From Paracidovorax citrulli (GTDB lineage: Bacteria > Pseudomonadota > Gammaproteobacteria > Burkholderiales > Burkholderiaceae_C), in the NCBI RefSeq assembly GCF_900100305.1, contig NZ_FNEY01000005.1, positions 1 to 64,000 of the forward strand: a stretch of 64,000 nucleotides of DNA, read 5' to 3'. The notes under the pieces were generated by a model. That model worked only from the letters and a program-made list of their open reading frames with translations, was not told the DNA's origin and did no database searches. Made by a program: the position numbers and the translations under genes. How positions within the stretch are numbered: position 1 is the first letter of the stretch; every line of letters begins with the position of its first letter. Positions 47,214 through 57,202 of this stretch are shown here, piece after piece.

Positions 47214-48038
47214 TCAGAAGAAAGTCTTGCCCGGCAGCGGCGCGCCCTGCGCGAGCGGCCCGCCGAAGCGCTCCAGGGTGGCCGGCAGCAGGCGCTGCGC
47301 CAGCACGGCCTCGGCCAGCGCGAAGTCGTCCGGATAGGTGACCTTGAAGTTCTGCGCGCCGCCCGGCACGAGGCGCGGATGCAGGCCCATGGCCTCCATG
47401 GCGCTGGCCTCGTCGGTGGCCTGCGCGCCGTACCGCACGAGCGCGGATTCGAGGGTGCCCAGGCGGAACATCTGCGGGGTCTGGGCGAGCCATTTGTCGC
47501 TGCGGTCCACCGTGGAGGCGACGCGCACGCCGCCCGGGCCTTCGCTGGCCGTCTTGAGCGTGTCGGCCAGCTTGTGGGCCAGCAGGCCGCCCACGCTGTC
47601 GTGCTCGCAGGCATCGATGAGGGCGTCGATCTGCGCGGTGGTCACCAGGCAGCGCGCCGCGTCGTGCACCAGCACCCAGTCCCCCTCCCCCGCGCCGCGC
47701 TCGCGCAGCGCGCGCAAGCCCCCGAGCACGGTATCGGCGCGCGTGGCGCCGCCGCAGGCGACGGCGAAATGCAGCTCCGAAGGATGGGCGTCGAAGAATG
47801 CGTCGCCGGGCGCCACGGCCACCAGGGTGCCCAGCAGGCGCCGCACGCCCGCGAATGCCGCCAGGGTGTGCAGCACGAGCGGCAGTCCGGCCACGGCCTG
47901 GTACTGCTTGGGCACGCCGGCCGCGGCGCCCGGCGCCACGGCGCGGGCGCCGGTGCCCGCACAGGGCAGCAGCGCCCAGAAACGGCCCGGCGTGGCCGGA
48001 GGCGGAAGGGTCGGTCGGGGCGGCAGCAGGTCGCTCAT
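47214..48038 (-). CDS. ispD: 2-C-methyl-D-erythritol 4-phosphate cytidylyltransferase
   Basis: IspD couples CTP to methylerythritol 4-phosphate. The 274-residue protein has the nucleotide-binding loop [11 protein letters not shown] near residue 23, slightly unlike the common AAGxGxR but in the right place, then [18 protein letters not shown] and TPQMFR. A proline-rich N-terminal extension of about 20 residues precedes the fold. It forms a two-gene unit with ispF. The start lies opposite the mfd leader region. Confidence 0.95.
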   Translation of the reverse strand: MSDLLPPRPTLPPPATPGRFWALLPCAGTGARAVAPGAAAGVPKQYQAVAGLPLVLHTLAAFAGVRRLLGTLVAVAPGDAFFDAHPSELHFAVACGGATRADTVLGGLRALRERGAGEGDWVLVHDAARCLVTTAQIDALIDACEHDSVGGLLAHKLADTLKTASEGPGGVRVASTVDRSDKWLAQTPQMFRLGTLESALVRYGAQATDEASAMEAMGLHPRLVPGGAQNFKVTYPDDFALAEAVLAQRLLPATLERFGGPLAQGAPLPGKTFF

Positions 48039-48193
48039 GGGGCGGCCATTGTAGGAGCGCGGCGCGCCCTCGCCGGCCGGCATGCCCCGGGCGCTCCGCC
48101 GGAATGGCCGCCGCCCTAGAATGCCTGCATGGCCGCGCCGCACCGCGCACGGCCCGCGGCGCTCCGATGCGCCCAGCCAGTCCCCGCTTCCCC

Positions 48194-51100
48194 ATGGACC
48201 TCCCCAAACTCATCCCCGGCAAACGTTTCACCATGCCGCGCCCCGTGGGCAGCGCCGACGCCCTGCTGCTCGCGCGCGTCGCGGAGCGCGAGAAGGCCGC
48301 CCGGCGCACCACCGCCATCGTCACGGCCGACGCCACCGACGCGCAGCGCCTGATCGACGAGATGGCGTTCTTCGCGCCCGAACTGCGCTGCGCGCTGTTT
48401 CCCGACTGGGAAACGCTGCCCTACGACACCTTCTCGCCGCACCAGGACCTCATCAGCGAGCGCCTGGCCACGCTCTGGCGCATCAGCCAGAAGGACCGGG
48501 ACACCGGCGCCGACGTGGTGCTGGTGCCGGCCACCACGGCGCTCTACCGCCTCGCGCCCCCCTCGTTCCTCGCGGCCTACACCTTCCATTTCAAGGTCAG
48601 GCAGAAGCTGGACGAGGCGAAGTTCCGCGCCCAGCTCACGCTGGCCGGCTACAGCCACGTCTCGCAGGTGGTGAGCCCCGGCGAATACGCAGTGCGCGGC
48701 GGCCTGATCGACCTGTTCCCCATGGGCTCGCCCGTGCCCTACCGGGTGGACCTGTTCGACGACGAGATCGACTCCATCCGCACTTTCGATCCCGACACGC
48801 AGCGCAGCCTGTATCCCGTGCCGGAAGTGCGCCTGCTGCCCGGCCGCGAGTTCCCCATGGACGATGCGGCCCGGGCCAAGTTCCGCAGCCGCTGGCGCGA
48901 GCTGCTGGAGGGCGACCCGACCAAGAGCCGCATCTACAAGGACATGGGCAACGGCGTGGCCACCGCCGGCATCGAGTACTACCTGCCGCTCTTCTTCGAC
49001 GAGACGGCCACCGTGTTCGACTATCTTGGAGAGGACGCCACCGTGGTGCTGCACGGCGACCTGGAGCCGGCTTTCCAGCGCTTCTGGCACGACACGAAGG
49101 AGCGCTTCCGCCTGGTGCAGGGCGACCCCGACCGGCCCGCACTGCCGCCCGAGTCGCTGTTCCTGGGCATCGAGCAGTTCTACACCCGCGCCAACGTGCA
49201 TGCGCAGCTCGCGCTGCGGCCGGGCGTGGAGGACGTGGCCGACAACGCTGACTTCCAGAAGCTGGGCGATCTGTCGGTGGTGCGGGGCGCCGAGGATCCG
49301 CTGGCGCGCCTGCATGCGCACATCCGCGACACGCGGCACCGGGTGCTGCTGCTGGCCGAGAGCGACGGCCGGCGCGAGAGCCTGCTGGACTTCCTGCGCG
49401 CCTCGCAGCTGAACCCGCCGGCCTTCGATTCGCTGGCCGAGTTCCAGGGCCAGGCTGACGAGAAGGTCGGCATCGCCACCGCCGCCCTGGCCACGGGCTT
49501 CGCCTGGGTCGGGGAAGGCATCGACTTCGTCACCGAGACCGAGCTGTTCGCGGCCGGCGCCACCACGCGCCGGCGCAAGAAGCAGGAGCAGGTGAGCGAT
49601 GTCGAGGCGCTCATCAAGGATCTGTCGGAACTCACGCTGGGCGACCCGGTGGTGCACAGCGCGCACGGCATCGGCCGCTACCGGGGCCTGATCCACATGG
49701 ACGTGGGCCAGAAGAACCCCGACGGCACGCCCGCGATGCAGGAGTTCCTGCACCTCGAATACGCCGACAAGGCCGTGCTGTACGTGCCGGTGAGCCAGCT
49801 GCAGCTCATCAGCCGCTACACGGGCGTGTCCGCCGACGAGGCGCCGCTGCACAAGCTGGGCAGCGGCCAATGGGAGAAGGCCAAGCGCAAGGCCGCAGAG
49901 CAGGTGCGCGATTCCGCCGCCGAGCTGCTCAACATCTACGCCCGCCGCGCGGCGCGCGAGGGCCACGCCTTCCGCTACAGCCCGCAGGACTACGAGCAGT
50001 TCGCCAACGATTTCGGGTTCGAGGAAACGGCCGACCAGAACGCCGCCATCCACGCGGTGATCCAGGACATGATCTCGCCCCGCCCCATGGACCGGCTGGT
50101 CTGCGGCGACGTGGGCTTCGGCAAGACCGAGGTGGCACTGCGCGCCGCCTTCGTGGCCGTCACCGGCGGCAAGCAGGTGGCGTTCCTCGCGCCGACCACG
50201 CTGCTGGCCGAGCAGCACTACCAGACGCTGGTGGACCGCTTCTCCAAGTGGCCGGTGAAGATCGCGGAGGTCTCGCGCTTCCGCTCGGGCAAGGAGATCA
50301 CGGCGGCCATCAAGGGCATCGGCGACGGCACGGTGGACATCGTGGTGGGCACGCACAAGCTGCTTTCCGAATCCACGAAGTTCCACAACCTGGGCCTGCT
50401 CATCATCGACGAGGAGCACCGCTTCGGGGTGCGCCACAAGGAGCAGATGAAGCAGCTGCGCGCCGAGGTGGACGTGCTCACGCTCACCGCCACGCCCATC
50501 CCGCGCACGCTGGGCATGGCGCTGGAAGGCCTGCGCGACCTGTCGGTGATCGCCACCGCGCCGCAGCGGCGCCTGGCGATCAAGACCTTCGTGCGCAACG
50601 AGGGCACGGGCGTGATCCGCGAGGCGGTGCTGCGCGAATTGAAGCGCGGGGGCCAGTGCTACTTCCTGCACAACGAGGTCGAGACGATCGAGAACCGGCG
50701 CCAGAAGCTCGAGGAGATATTGCCCGAGGCGCGCATCGCCGTGGCCCACGGCCAGATGCCCGAGCGCGAGCTGGAGAAGGTGATGCGCGACTTCGTGGCG
50801 CAGCGCTACAACATCCTGCTGTGCTCGACCATCATCGAGACCGGCATCGACGTGCCCACGGCCAACACCATCATCATGAGCCGCGCCGACAAGTTCGGCC
50901 TGGCGCAGCTGCACCAGCTGCGCGGCCGCGTGGGCCGCAGCCACCACCAGGCCTATGCCTACCTGATGGTGCCGGACGTGGACGGCCTGACCAAGCAGGC
51001 CGCCCAGCGGCTGGACGCCATCCAGCAGATGGAGGAACTGGGCTCGGGCTTCTACCTCGCCATGCACGACCTGGAGATCCGCGGCGCGGGCGAGGTACTG

Positions 51101-51685
51101 GGCGAGAGCCAGAGCGGCAACATGCTGGAGGTGGGCTTCCAGCTCTACAACGAGATGCTGGCCGAGGCCGTGAAGTCGCTCAAGGCCGGCAAGGAGCCCG
51201 ACCTGCTCGCGCCGCTGTCTGTCACCACGGACATCAACCTGCATGCGCCGGCCCTGCTGCCCGACGACTACTGCGGCGACGTGCACCTGCGGCTGTCGTT
51301 CTACAAGAAGCTCGCCACCGCGAAGACCGCGGACCAGATCGACGCCCTGCTCGAAGAAATCGTGGACCGCTTCGGCAAGCTGCCGCCGCAGGCGCAGACG
51401 CTGATCGACGTGCACCGGCTGCGCGTGCTGTCGCAGCCCTACGGGGTCATCAAGGTGGATGCGGCACCGGGCGTGACGAACATCACGTTCCGGCCCCAGC
51501 CGCCGGTGGACCCGATGCAGATCATCCACCTGATCCAGAAAAATAGGCACATCAAGCTCGCGGGCAACGAAAAGCTGCGCATCGAGCGCGAACTGCCGGA
51601 CGCGAAAGACCGGGCGCAGATGGTGCGCGACGTGCTGCGCAGCCTGGGCCAGCCCCTGGGGGCTGCGCAGGGCGCTCCGGCCTGA
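48194..51685 (+). CDS. mfd: Transcription-repair coupling factor
   Basis: Mfd displaces stalled RNA polymerase and recruits UvrA. The 1163-residue protein has an N-terminal UvrB-like module (FPDWETLPYDTFSPH), the RNA-polymerase-interaction domain (LTLGDPVVHSAHGIGRYRGL minus its end, near residue 490), and the RecG-like helicase with Walker A GDVGFGKTEVALRAAF, DEEHRFG and TATPIPRTL. These are followed by the helicase C domain (STIIETGIDVPTANTIIM; QLRGRVGRS) and a C-terminal TRCF domain. The ATG at 48194 gives the usual N-terminus; the longer frame upstream runs over ispD. Confidence 0.96.
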   Translation: MDLPKLIPGKRFTMPRPVGSADALLLARVAEREKAARRTTAIVTADATDAQRLIDEMAFFAPELRCALFPDWETLPYDTFSPHQDLISERLATLWRISQKDRDTGADVVLVPATTALYRLAPPSFLAAYTFHFKVRQKLDEAKFRAQLTLAGYSHVSQVVSPGEYAVRGGLIDLFPMGSPVPYRVDLFDDEIDSIRTFDPDTQRSLYPVPEVRLLPGREFPMDDAARAKFRSRWRELLEGDPTKSRIYKDMGNGVATAGIEYYLPLFFDETATVFDYLGEDATVVLHGDLEPAFQRFWHDTKERFRLVQGDPDRPALPPESLFLGIEQFYTRANVHAQLALRPGVEDVADNADFQKLGDLSVVRGAEDPLARLHAHIRDTRHRVLLLAESDGRRESLLDFLRASQLNPPAFDSLAEFQGQADEKVGIATAALATGFAWVGEGIDFVTETELFAAGATTRRRKKQEQVSDVEALIKDLSELTLGDPVVHSAHGIGRYRGLIHMDVGQKNPDGTPAMQEFLHLEYADKAVLYVPVSQLQLISRYTGVSADEAPLHKLGSGQWEKAKRKAAEQVRDSAAELLNIYARRAAREGHAFRYSPQDYEQFANDFGFEETADQNAAIHAVIQDMISPRPMDRLVCGDVGFGKTEVALRAAFVAVTGGKQVAFLAPTTLLAEQHYQTLVDRFSKWPVKIAEVSRFRSGKEITAAIKGIGDGTVDIVVGTHKLLSESTKFHNLGLLIIDEEHRFGVRHKEQMKQLRAEVDVLTLTATPIPRTLGMALEGLRDLSVIATAPQRRLAIKTFVRNEGTGVIREAVLRELKRGGQCYFLHNEVETIENRRQKLEEILPEARIAVAHGQMPERELEKVMRDFVAQRYNILLCSTIIETGIDVPTANTIIMSRADKFGLAQLHQLRGRVGRSHHQAYAYLMVPDVDGLTKQAAQRLDAIQQMEELGSGFYLAMHDLEIRGAGEVLGESQSGNMLEVGFQLYNEMLAEAVKSLKAGKEPDLLAPLSVTTDINLHAPALLPDDYCGDVHLRLSFYKKLATAKTADQIDALLEEIVDRFGKLPPQAQTLIDVHRLRVLSQPYGVIKVDAAPGVTNITFRPQPPVDPMQIIHLIQKNRHIKLAGNEKLRIERELPDAKDRAQMVRDVLRSLGQPLGAAQGAPA

Positions 51686-51768
51686 GGCCGCCCGGCGGGG
51701 CGCGCCCGCCGCGGACCGCGGGGGCGCCGGGAGCGCCGTTTGCCGGAGCCGCCCACGGATGCCCCCCC

Positions 51769-52443
51769 ATGCCCCTCGAAGCCGCCATCGTCCTGCTCGC
51801 CCTCGCCGCCGCGGCCGCCACCCGCCCGTGGCGCCTGCTGGTGGCCCGGTCCGCTTCCCAGGCGCCGGAAGGCCCCGGGGGCGCTCCAGGGGGCCGGCAG
51901 GCTTCGCCGCTGCTCACGCCGTTGCTGGCCACGCTGGTGTTCCTGCCCTGGATATGGGCCCTTCCCACGCTGCACGCCATGCCGCTGCAACTGCAGATGT
52001 CGGGCGCCTGCCTCGTGGTGCTGATGGTGGGCTGGCCGCTGGCCGTGCCCGTCCTGGCCACGGTGGCGGTGGTGGCGGCCCTGCTTTCGCCCGCCCTGAC
52101 CTGGAGCGAGGCGCTGGGCCTGGCGGCCTGGCAGGGCGTGGTGCCCGCCACCCTCGCGCTGCTGCTGGGCGCGCTGCTGCGCCGGCTGACCGGCACGCAC
52201 CTCTTCGTCTATGTGCTGGGCCGCGCCTTCCTCGGCACGGCCCTGTGCATGTTCGCGGCGGGCGGCCTCGCGCTCTGGAGCGGGCATGCGCTGCCGGGCG
52301 TGGACCCAGGCCTCGCCATGGTCGCCCGCTGGCTCATGGCCTGGGGCGACGCGGTGGTGACGGGCATGCTCTGCGCGGTGTTCGTGGCCTTCCGGCCCGA
52401 GTGGCTGGCCACCTGGTCGGACCGGCTGTACCTGCGCTCCTGA
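51769..52443 (+). CDS. Integral membrane protein (COG3235/ECF-permease-like)
   Basis: The 224-residue protein has about six hydrophobic helices and the block LPWIWALPTLHAMPLQLQMSG found in the uncharacterised COG3235 membrane family, sometimes labelled energy-coupling-factor permease (CbiM-like). A Gly/Pro/Ala-rich cytoplasmic loop sits at residues 30-46. It lies 83 bp downstream of mfd and may be co-transcribed. Transport of a metal or vitamin is only suggested by the family label. Confidence 0.75.
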   Translation: MPLEAAIVLLALAAAAATRPWRLLVARSASQAPEGPGGAPGGRQASPLLTPLLATLVFLPWIWALPTLHAMPLQLQMSGACLVVLMVGWPLAVPVLATVAVVAALLSPALTWSEALGLAAWQGVVPATLALLLGALLRRLTGTHLFVYVLGRAFLGTALCMFAAGGLALWSGHALPGVDPGLAMVARWLMAWGDAVVTGMLCAVFVAFRPEWLATWSDRLYLRS

Positions 52444-52455
52444 GGCGCCCGGGCG

Positions 52456-54156
52456 TCAGGTCGCCGAGCAGGTGAAGCTGTCGGCCCGGGACGGATCCCC
52501 CGTGCCGTTGTAGCGCGGGAACCGGGGGTACTCGCAGACGGGCCGCTGCAATACCGGCGTGGTGCCGTCCGCCGCGAAGCGCGTGGTGACCAGGTTCCGC
52601 GGCGCGGCGTCCCGCTCCACCCAGGCATCGAGCGCGCCCAGCAGGTCGATCGATCGCGGATCGCCGCCCGGGCCGTCCAGGTTGTGGCCGACCGAGGGGG
52701 TGGTGAACAGGCGCGCGAAGCCGCGCACGCGGTCATCCCCCAGGCGATCGCGCACCGTATCGAAATAAGCCGCCGTGCGATAGACCGACACGCAGGTGTC
52801 CGCCATTCCGTACCAGATCAGCAGCTTGCCGCCGCGGGCGGCGAACGCGGACAGGTCCGGGTCGGTGGTGTCCATCATGTCGGCCAGGCGCAGGTACTGC
52901 GAAGGGAACTGCGTGGGATCGTGGTCCAGCAGGCTGCGCTGCGGATTGCCTTCGGCCACCCGCGCGCCTTCCTGGGCCGCCATGAAATTGAAGGAATCGC
53001 GGGCCTGGAAGCCGCTGCCGAAAATGTAGTCCTTCCAGTCCGACGTGGCCGATCCGCCGCGGCCATAGCCCGGATAGCCGCGCTCGCCCCGCGACAGCGT
53101 GACGGGGATGTCGTGCGCGCTGTGGATCAGCCGGATGGATTCGATCTGCCCCGCGGTCAGGCAGCCATTGTTGTCGGCGCCCTTGCACAGCAGTTCGGTG
53201 GGCACGTAGTCGCAGGCCCGCACGTTGCCGATGATGCCGTCCCGCAGGCCGTCCAGGGCATCGCAGGCCGCGGTTTCGGCGCGCGCGTAGAGCGCGATCT
53301 TCTCCGCGTTCAGCCAGTTCTCGGGCCGCGAGAAGATGTGCCGCAGCACCGTCGGCCCCAGGTTCACCTGGTGCGCCTGCTGGCTGATGGCCGGCTCCAT
53401 AGCGATGACGCCGTCGTAGTCCCGCGGGTATTTCTGCGCGGCCGCCAGCGCCGAGCGGCCGCCGTTGGAATGGCCCAGGTGGTAGCGCCGCACCGGGCGC
53501 TGCCCATAGAAGTCGGTGGCGATGGCGGTGCCCACGCCGAGCACGAAGTGGTTGGCGTCGTAGGCATGGTTGCGCAGCGCCACGTCGCTGGAAGCCCAGC
53601 CGAAGCCACGCGACGGGTGGCCCGAGTCGGAGCTGATCTTCACGTAGGCATGGGCCGAGGGGCCGGCCAGCAGCTGGTACCAGGGATCGTCGGTGGGGAT
53701 GAATCCGTCGAACCCGCCCCCGCCGATGGTGAGGGTCTTGCGGTTCCAGGCGGCCGGCTCCGGCAGTTCGACCGCCCAGCGGATGGTGGACTCCGGCGAC
53801 GACACGATCTGCCCGCGCACGATGCACACGTCGGGCTGCGTGCCCGAGCCCTTGCGCAGTTCGGTGCGCGTGGCCACCGCACCGTGCGGCAGCGGCGATG
53901 CCGCGGCATAGGCCTGGCAGGACTCGGCCAGCGGCCGCGCGGCCAGGGAACCTCCGCCGTCACCGCTGCCGCAACCGGCCAGGCCGAAGGCGGCCAGCAC
54001 GGTCCAGCCCCGGAAGGCGCCGAAGCGCCGCAGGGTTCCCGCGCCGCGGACTGGACAGCTCTCCGGCGGCGCGGAGCGGAGGCCGGGACGATGGACAGGC
54101 TCCTGGAAGCGCCCGCGTGCCTGCGCGGCCGCGGTGGTGGTGTGTCGGCGGAACAT
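52456..54156 (-). CDS. Tannase/feruloyl esterase family protein, probable lipoprotein
   Basis: The 566-residue protein has an Arg-rich start, a hydrophobic stretch ending in the lipobox-like LAGC (about residues 58-61) and then a tannase-family alpha/beta hydrolase. It shows the nucleophile elbow GHSNGGRSA (Ser), the lid with many Cys (CDALDGLRDGIIGNVRACD; LLCKGADNNGCLT), WYGMADTCVS with the acid, and SVGHNLDG with the catalytic His. Such enzymes release phenolic acids (ferulic or gallic) from plant esters, useful to a plant-associated bacterium. The unusually long N-terminus before the lipobox makes the start uncertain. A LuxR-type gene lies directly upstream. Confidence 0.87.
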   Translation of the reverse strand: MFRRHTTTAAAQARGRFQEPVHRPGLRSAPPESCPVRGAGTLRRFGAFRGWTVLAAFGLAGCGSGDGGGSLAARPLAESCQAYAAASPLPHGAVATRTELRKGSGTQPDVCIVRGQIVSSPESTIRWAVELPEPAAWNRKTLTIGGGGFDGFIPTDDPWYQLLAGPSAHAYVKISSDSGHPSRGFGWASSDVALRNHAYDANHFVLGVGTAIATDFYGQRPVRRYHLGHSNGGRSALAAAQKYPRDYDGVIAMEPAISQQAHQVNLGPTVLRHIFSRPENWLNAEKIALYARAETAACDALDGLRDGIIGNVRACDYVPTELLCKGADNNGCLTAGQIESIRLIHSAHDIPVTLSRGERGYPGYGRGGSATSDWKDYIFGSGFQARDSFNFMAAQEGARVAEGNPQRSLLDHDPTQFPSQYLRLADMMDTTDPDLSAFAARGGKLLIWYGMADTCVSVYRTAAYFDTVRDRLGDDRVRGFARLFTTPSVGHNLDGPGGDPRSIDLLGALDAWVERDAAPRNLVTTRFAADGTTPVLQRPVCEYPRFPRYNGTGDPSRADSFTCSAT

Positions 54157-54277
54157 GGGTGGAAATCTCCTCGTGCGTTGTCTCGGCCGCCACGCGGCCT
54201 GCCGGCACGATAGGACGCCATGCCCGTGCGGACACCCCTGCAAATGCAGACGGATGGGGAAAATCCCGAGCCCGCGT

Positions 54278-55342
54278 TCAATGGCGCGTGCCGCGCAGCG
54301 CGGCCGCCAGCTCCACCTTGTTGCGCACGCCCAGCACGGCATAGGCGCTGCGCAGGTAGGTCCGCACGGTGGCGGGCGAGAGGCCCAGCAGGCCGGCGAT
54401 GGCCTTGTAGCCATGGCCATGCGCGTACAGCATGGCGGCGCTCATCTCGCGCGGGGCGAGCGGCGATTTGCGTTGCCGCGACGGCAGGCGCAGGCACACC
54501 AGCGCCCCGCAGGCCTCCAGGTGCAGGCGGCACGACCTGCCGACCACCAGGCTTGCGGGCAGTTGCCGCAGGGCCGCATGGCACTCGGGGGGCAGGGCCG
54601 TGCCGGACCATCCGGGATGGACCTGCGCCAGCGCCTGGCCCACGCGCAATCCCAGGAAGAGCAGCCGGCCCTCCATGTCGGCCAGCGCGTAGCTGTCCCA
54701 GGCCCGTGCGATGGAGACGCTCTGCAGGGTTTCGAGCATGTGCCGCCAGTGGTCCAGCAGGTGCGGGACGAACTCACCGAACAGCGCCGCATCCTGCCCG
54801 GAGAACGGCGGGGCCAGGGGCTTGCGGTACACGCAGACGAAAAACTGCAGGCCGCTGTCCGGCAGCGCCACGGTGAAGGCCATGCTGTGGAACAGACCGT
54901 GGCGCTCGCAGAAGGCCTCCACCCGCGGCGAAGCGGACAGCGGCTGCCCGCTGCAGGCATTGCCCACGACCACCTGCCCGAGGCTGTCCAGCGATGCCTG
55001 CGCGAATTCGTCCTCCATGGACAGCTGGTTCCACTCCTGGGCGAACTGCCGGCTGAGGCCGATGCTGCCGTGCAGCCAGTTGCGCGGAGCCACCTGGGGC
55101 GTGCCGGCCGACACCTCGCCCCACCACGCCATGTCGAAGGGCACCAGCGTGCGCAGGATGTCGAGTGCGTCGCGCAGCATGGCCTGCGGGGCACCCTGGC
55201 GCGCACGCTCGGACAGCCGCAGCAGGCCGGCGCTGAAGGCCTGCAGCGGGCCGATCGCCGGCAAGGCTCGGGCCGGTGCCTGGCGGGTGCATGCGCTCAT
55301 GGCGGGGCCGTCCTGCACGGCCTCCCATTCCTGCAAATGCAT
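54278..55342 (-). CDS. LuxR-family transcriptional regulator
   Basis: The 354-residue protein has a C-terminal LuxR-type helix-turn-helix (LAPREMSAAMLYAHGHGYKA then LGLSPATVRTYLRSAYAVLGV, about residues 295-345). The long N-terminal region has no receiver domain and no clear autoinducer domain; it contains a GAF/PAS-like alternation of helices and strands. An AGGAGA Shine-Dalgarno sits six bases before the ATG. It lies 121 bp upstream of the tannase-type gene on the same strand and may control it. Signal unknown. Confidence 0.85.
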   Translation of the reverse strand: MHLQEWEAVQDGPAMSACTRQAPARALPAIGPLQAFSAGLLRLSERARQGAPQAMLRDALDILRTLVPFDMAWWGEVSAGTPQVAPRNWLHGSIGLSRQFAQEWNQLSMEDEFAQASLDSLGQVVVGNACSGQPLSASPRVEAFCERHGLFHSMAFTVALPDSGLQFFVCVYRKPLAPPFSGQDAALFGEFVPHLLDHWRHMLETLQSVSIARAWDSYALADMEGRLLFLGLRVGQALAQVHPGWSGTALPPECHAALRQLPASLVVGRSCRLHLEACGALVCLRLPSRQRKSPLAPREMSAAMLYAHGHGYKAIAGLLGLSPATVRTYLRSAYAVLGVRNKVELAAALRGTRH

Positions 55343-55495
55343 GGGCCTGTCTCCTGTTGGGTCTGTGGTCCCCGGAGCGGGTCCGGGTACTGCCTCTTCG
55401 GGGGCGGATGGTACGGGAGCGCCACCGCGCCGCACAAGCCCGGGCCGGTACGGAGATAACATCGCCGACTTTCCGCCACCGCTGTTCCGAGCACC

Positions 55496-56209
55496 ATGAC
55501 CCATGCCACCGAATTCGCCCCCGGCCTTGTCCTGCAGGGCATCGAGCCCCCACTGTCCCTGTCGGACTACAAGCTCATCGCCTTCGACATGGACTCCACG
55601 CTGATCAACATCGAATGCGTGGACGAGATCGCGGATGCCGCCGGGCGCAAGGCCGAGGTGGCCGCCATCACCGAGGCCGCCATGCAGGGCCTCATCACCG
55701 ACTACAAGGAGAGCCTGCGCCAGCGCGTGGCGCTGCTGCGCGGCGTGGGCGTGGAGCACATGGAGCAGGTCTTCCGCGAGCGCCTGCGCTTCAACCCCGG
55801 TGCGAAGGAACTCATCGACGCCGCCAAGGCCGCGGGCCTCGCTACGCTGCTGGTGTCGGGCGGGTTCACGTTCTTCTCGGACCGGGTGCGCGCCGGCCTG
55901 GGGATCGACCTCTCGCGCGCCAACGTGCTGGAGATCGAGGACGGCCGCCTCACGGGCCGCATGGTGGACCAGCCCTGGGGCGACATCTGCGACGGCGCCG
56001 AGAAGCGCCGCACGCTGCTGGAAGTGGCCTCGCTGATGGGCATCGACCCGTCGCAGGCGATCGCGGTGGGCGACGGCGCCAACGACCTGCCCATGATGGG
56101 CGTGGCCGGCCTGTCCGTGGCCTTCCACGCGAAACCCGCCGTGCGCGCGCAGGCCAAGGTGGCGATCAACGAGGGCGGCCTCGACCGGCTGCTGGACATC
56201 CTGCGGTGA
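55496..56209 (+). CDS. serB: Phosphoserine phosphatase
   Basis: SerB hydrolyses phosphoserine in the last step of serine synthesis. The 237-residue HAD-family protein has motif I FDMDSTLI (Asp31 nucleophile, Asp33 acid), motif II VSGGFTFFSDR, and motif IV VGDGANDLPMM; cap residues ECVDEIADAAG bind the serine part. It lacks the N-terminal ACT-like extension of the E. coli enzyme, as is usual in this group. It appears to be a single gene. Confidence 0.95.
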   Translation: MTHATEFAPGLVLQGIEPPLSLSDYKLIAFDMDSTLINIECVDEIADAAGRKAEVAAITEAAMQGLITDYKESLRQRVALLRGVGVEHMEQVFRERLRFNPGAKELIDAAKAAGLATLLVSGGFTFFSDRVRAGLGIDLSRANVLEIEDGRLTGRMVDQPWGDICDGAEKRRTLLEVASLMGIDPSQAIAVGDGANDLPMMGVAGLSVAFHAKPAVRAQAKVAINEGGLDRLLDILR

Positions 56210-56363
56210 GGCCTCGGGAAGGCATAAGTAGCAGCCGCGTTATATGGGTATGACAATAAAAACGTGGTGAGCCTGCGGGAAACTACCTAGACTCCGGGCC
56301 CATGGGCGACAGCCCCGGCGCGGCCGGGGCGCCCCCAACCTACCGAAGAAAGCCGTTGTTCCG

Positions 56364-57152
56364 ATGCTGAAGAAAGCCCTCTCCGCCCTGGCCCTCGCCG
56401 CGCTCGCCGTCTCTGCCCACGCGGCCGACACCGTCCTCAAGGTGGCGGCCTCCGCCGTGCCGCATGCCGAGATCCTGAACTTCGTGAAGCCCCGGCTCAA
56501 GGCCCAGGGCGTGGACCTGCAGGTGCGCGAATTCAGCGACTACATCCAGCCCAATGCCGCGGTGGAAGACAAGCAGCTCGACGCCAACTTCTTCCAGCAC
56601 CAGCCCTACCTGGACAGCTACAACAAGGACCGCAAGAGCAGCCTCGTGGCCGTGCCGGACGGCAAGGTCCACGTGGAGCCCTTCGGCGCCTACTCGAAGA
56701 AGATCAAGTCCGTGAGCGAACTCAAGGACGGCGCCACCATCGCCATCCCCAACGATCCGTCGAACGCGGGCCGCGCGCTGATCCTGCTGCAGAAGCAGGG
56801 CCTCATCACGCTCAAGGACCCGAAGAACATCACGGCCACGCCGATCGACATCGCCCGGAACCCGAAGAAACTCAAGTTCCGCGAACTGGAAGCCGCCCTG
56901 CTGCCCCGCGCGCTGCAGGACGTGGACCTGGCCCTGATCAACACCAACTACGCGATCGAGGCCAGGCTGAACCCGACGAAGGATGCGCTGTTCATCGAAG
57001 GCAGCGATTCGCCCTACGCCAACCTGATCGCCGCCCGCGCCGACCGCGCCAACGACCCGGCGATCGCCAAGCTGGTGAAGGCGCTGCACACGCCCGAAGT
57101 GAAGAAGTTCATCCAGGACAAGTACCAGGGCGCGATCGTGCCGGCGTTCTGA
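56364..57152 (+). CDS. metQ: MetQ/NlpA family binding protein (D/L-methionine-type ABC importer)
   Basis: The 262-residue protein has a signal peptide cut near SAHA-ADT without a lipobox cysteine, so it is soluble in the periplasm rather than a lipoprotein as in E. coli. The NlpA/MetQ fold is clear: VAASAVPHAEILNFVKP, EFSDYIQPNAAVEDKQLDAN, the ligand loop NFFQHQPYLD, IPNDPSNAGRALILLQ and ALINTNYAIEA. It captures methionine or a related amino acid. The MetN ATPase and MetI permease genes are not adjacent. The 154-bp leader is AT-rich near 56230-56260 but no riboswitch pattern is certain. Confidence 0.88.
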   Translation: MLKKALSALALAALAVSAHAADTVLKVAASAVPHAEILNFVKPRLKAQGVDLQVREFSDYIQPNAAVEDKQLDANFFQHQPYLDSYNKDRKSSLVAVPDGKVHVEPFGAYSKKIKSVSELKDGATIAIPNDPSNAGRALILLQKQGLITLKDPKNITATPIDIARNPKKLKFRELEAALLPRALQDVDLALINTNYAIEARLNPTKDALFIEGSDSPYANLIAARADRANDPAIAKLVKALHTPEVKKFIQDKYQGAIVPAF

Positions 57153-57174
57153 TCGCCCGCGCCGTCCGCCGTGC

Positions 57175-57202
57175 AAGGCGCCGCTTTCGCGGCGCCTTTT
57201 TC
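57175..57202 (+). terminator. Rho-independent terminator of metQ
   Basis: A perfect 10-bp stem (AAGGCGCCGC/GCGGCGCCTT) with a TTTC loop followed by TTTTC. It overlaps the 3' end of the convergent argO gene by two bases. Confidence 0.9.

Noticed and set aside
48116-51550. 1144-codon open frame on the minus strand
   Set aside because: It mirrors mfd, whose helicase motifs are complete on the plus strand.
56210-56363. Possible riboswitch in the metQ leader
   Set aside because: The leader has GC hairpins near 56320 but I could not match a SAM or other riboswitch core. A covariance-model search would be needed before calling it.
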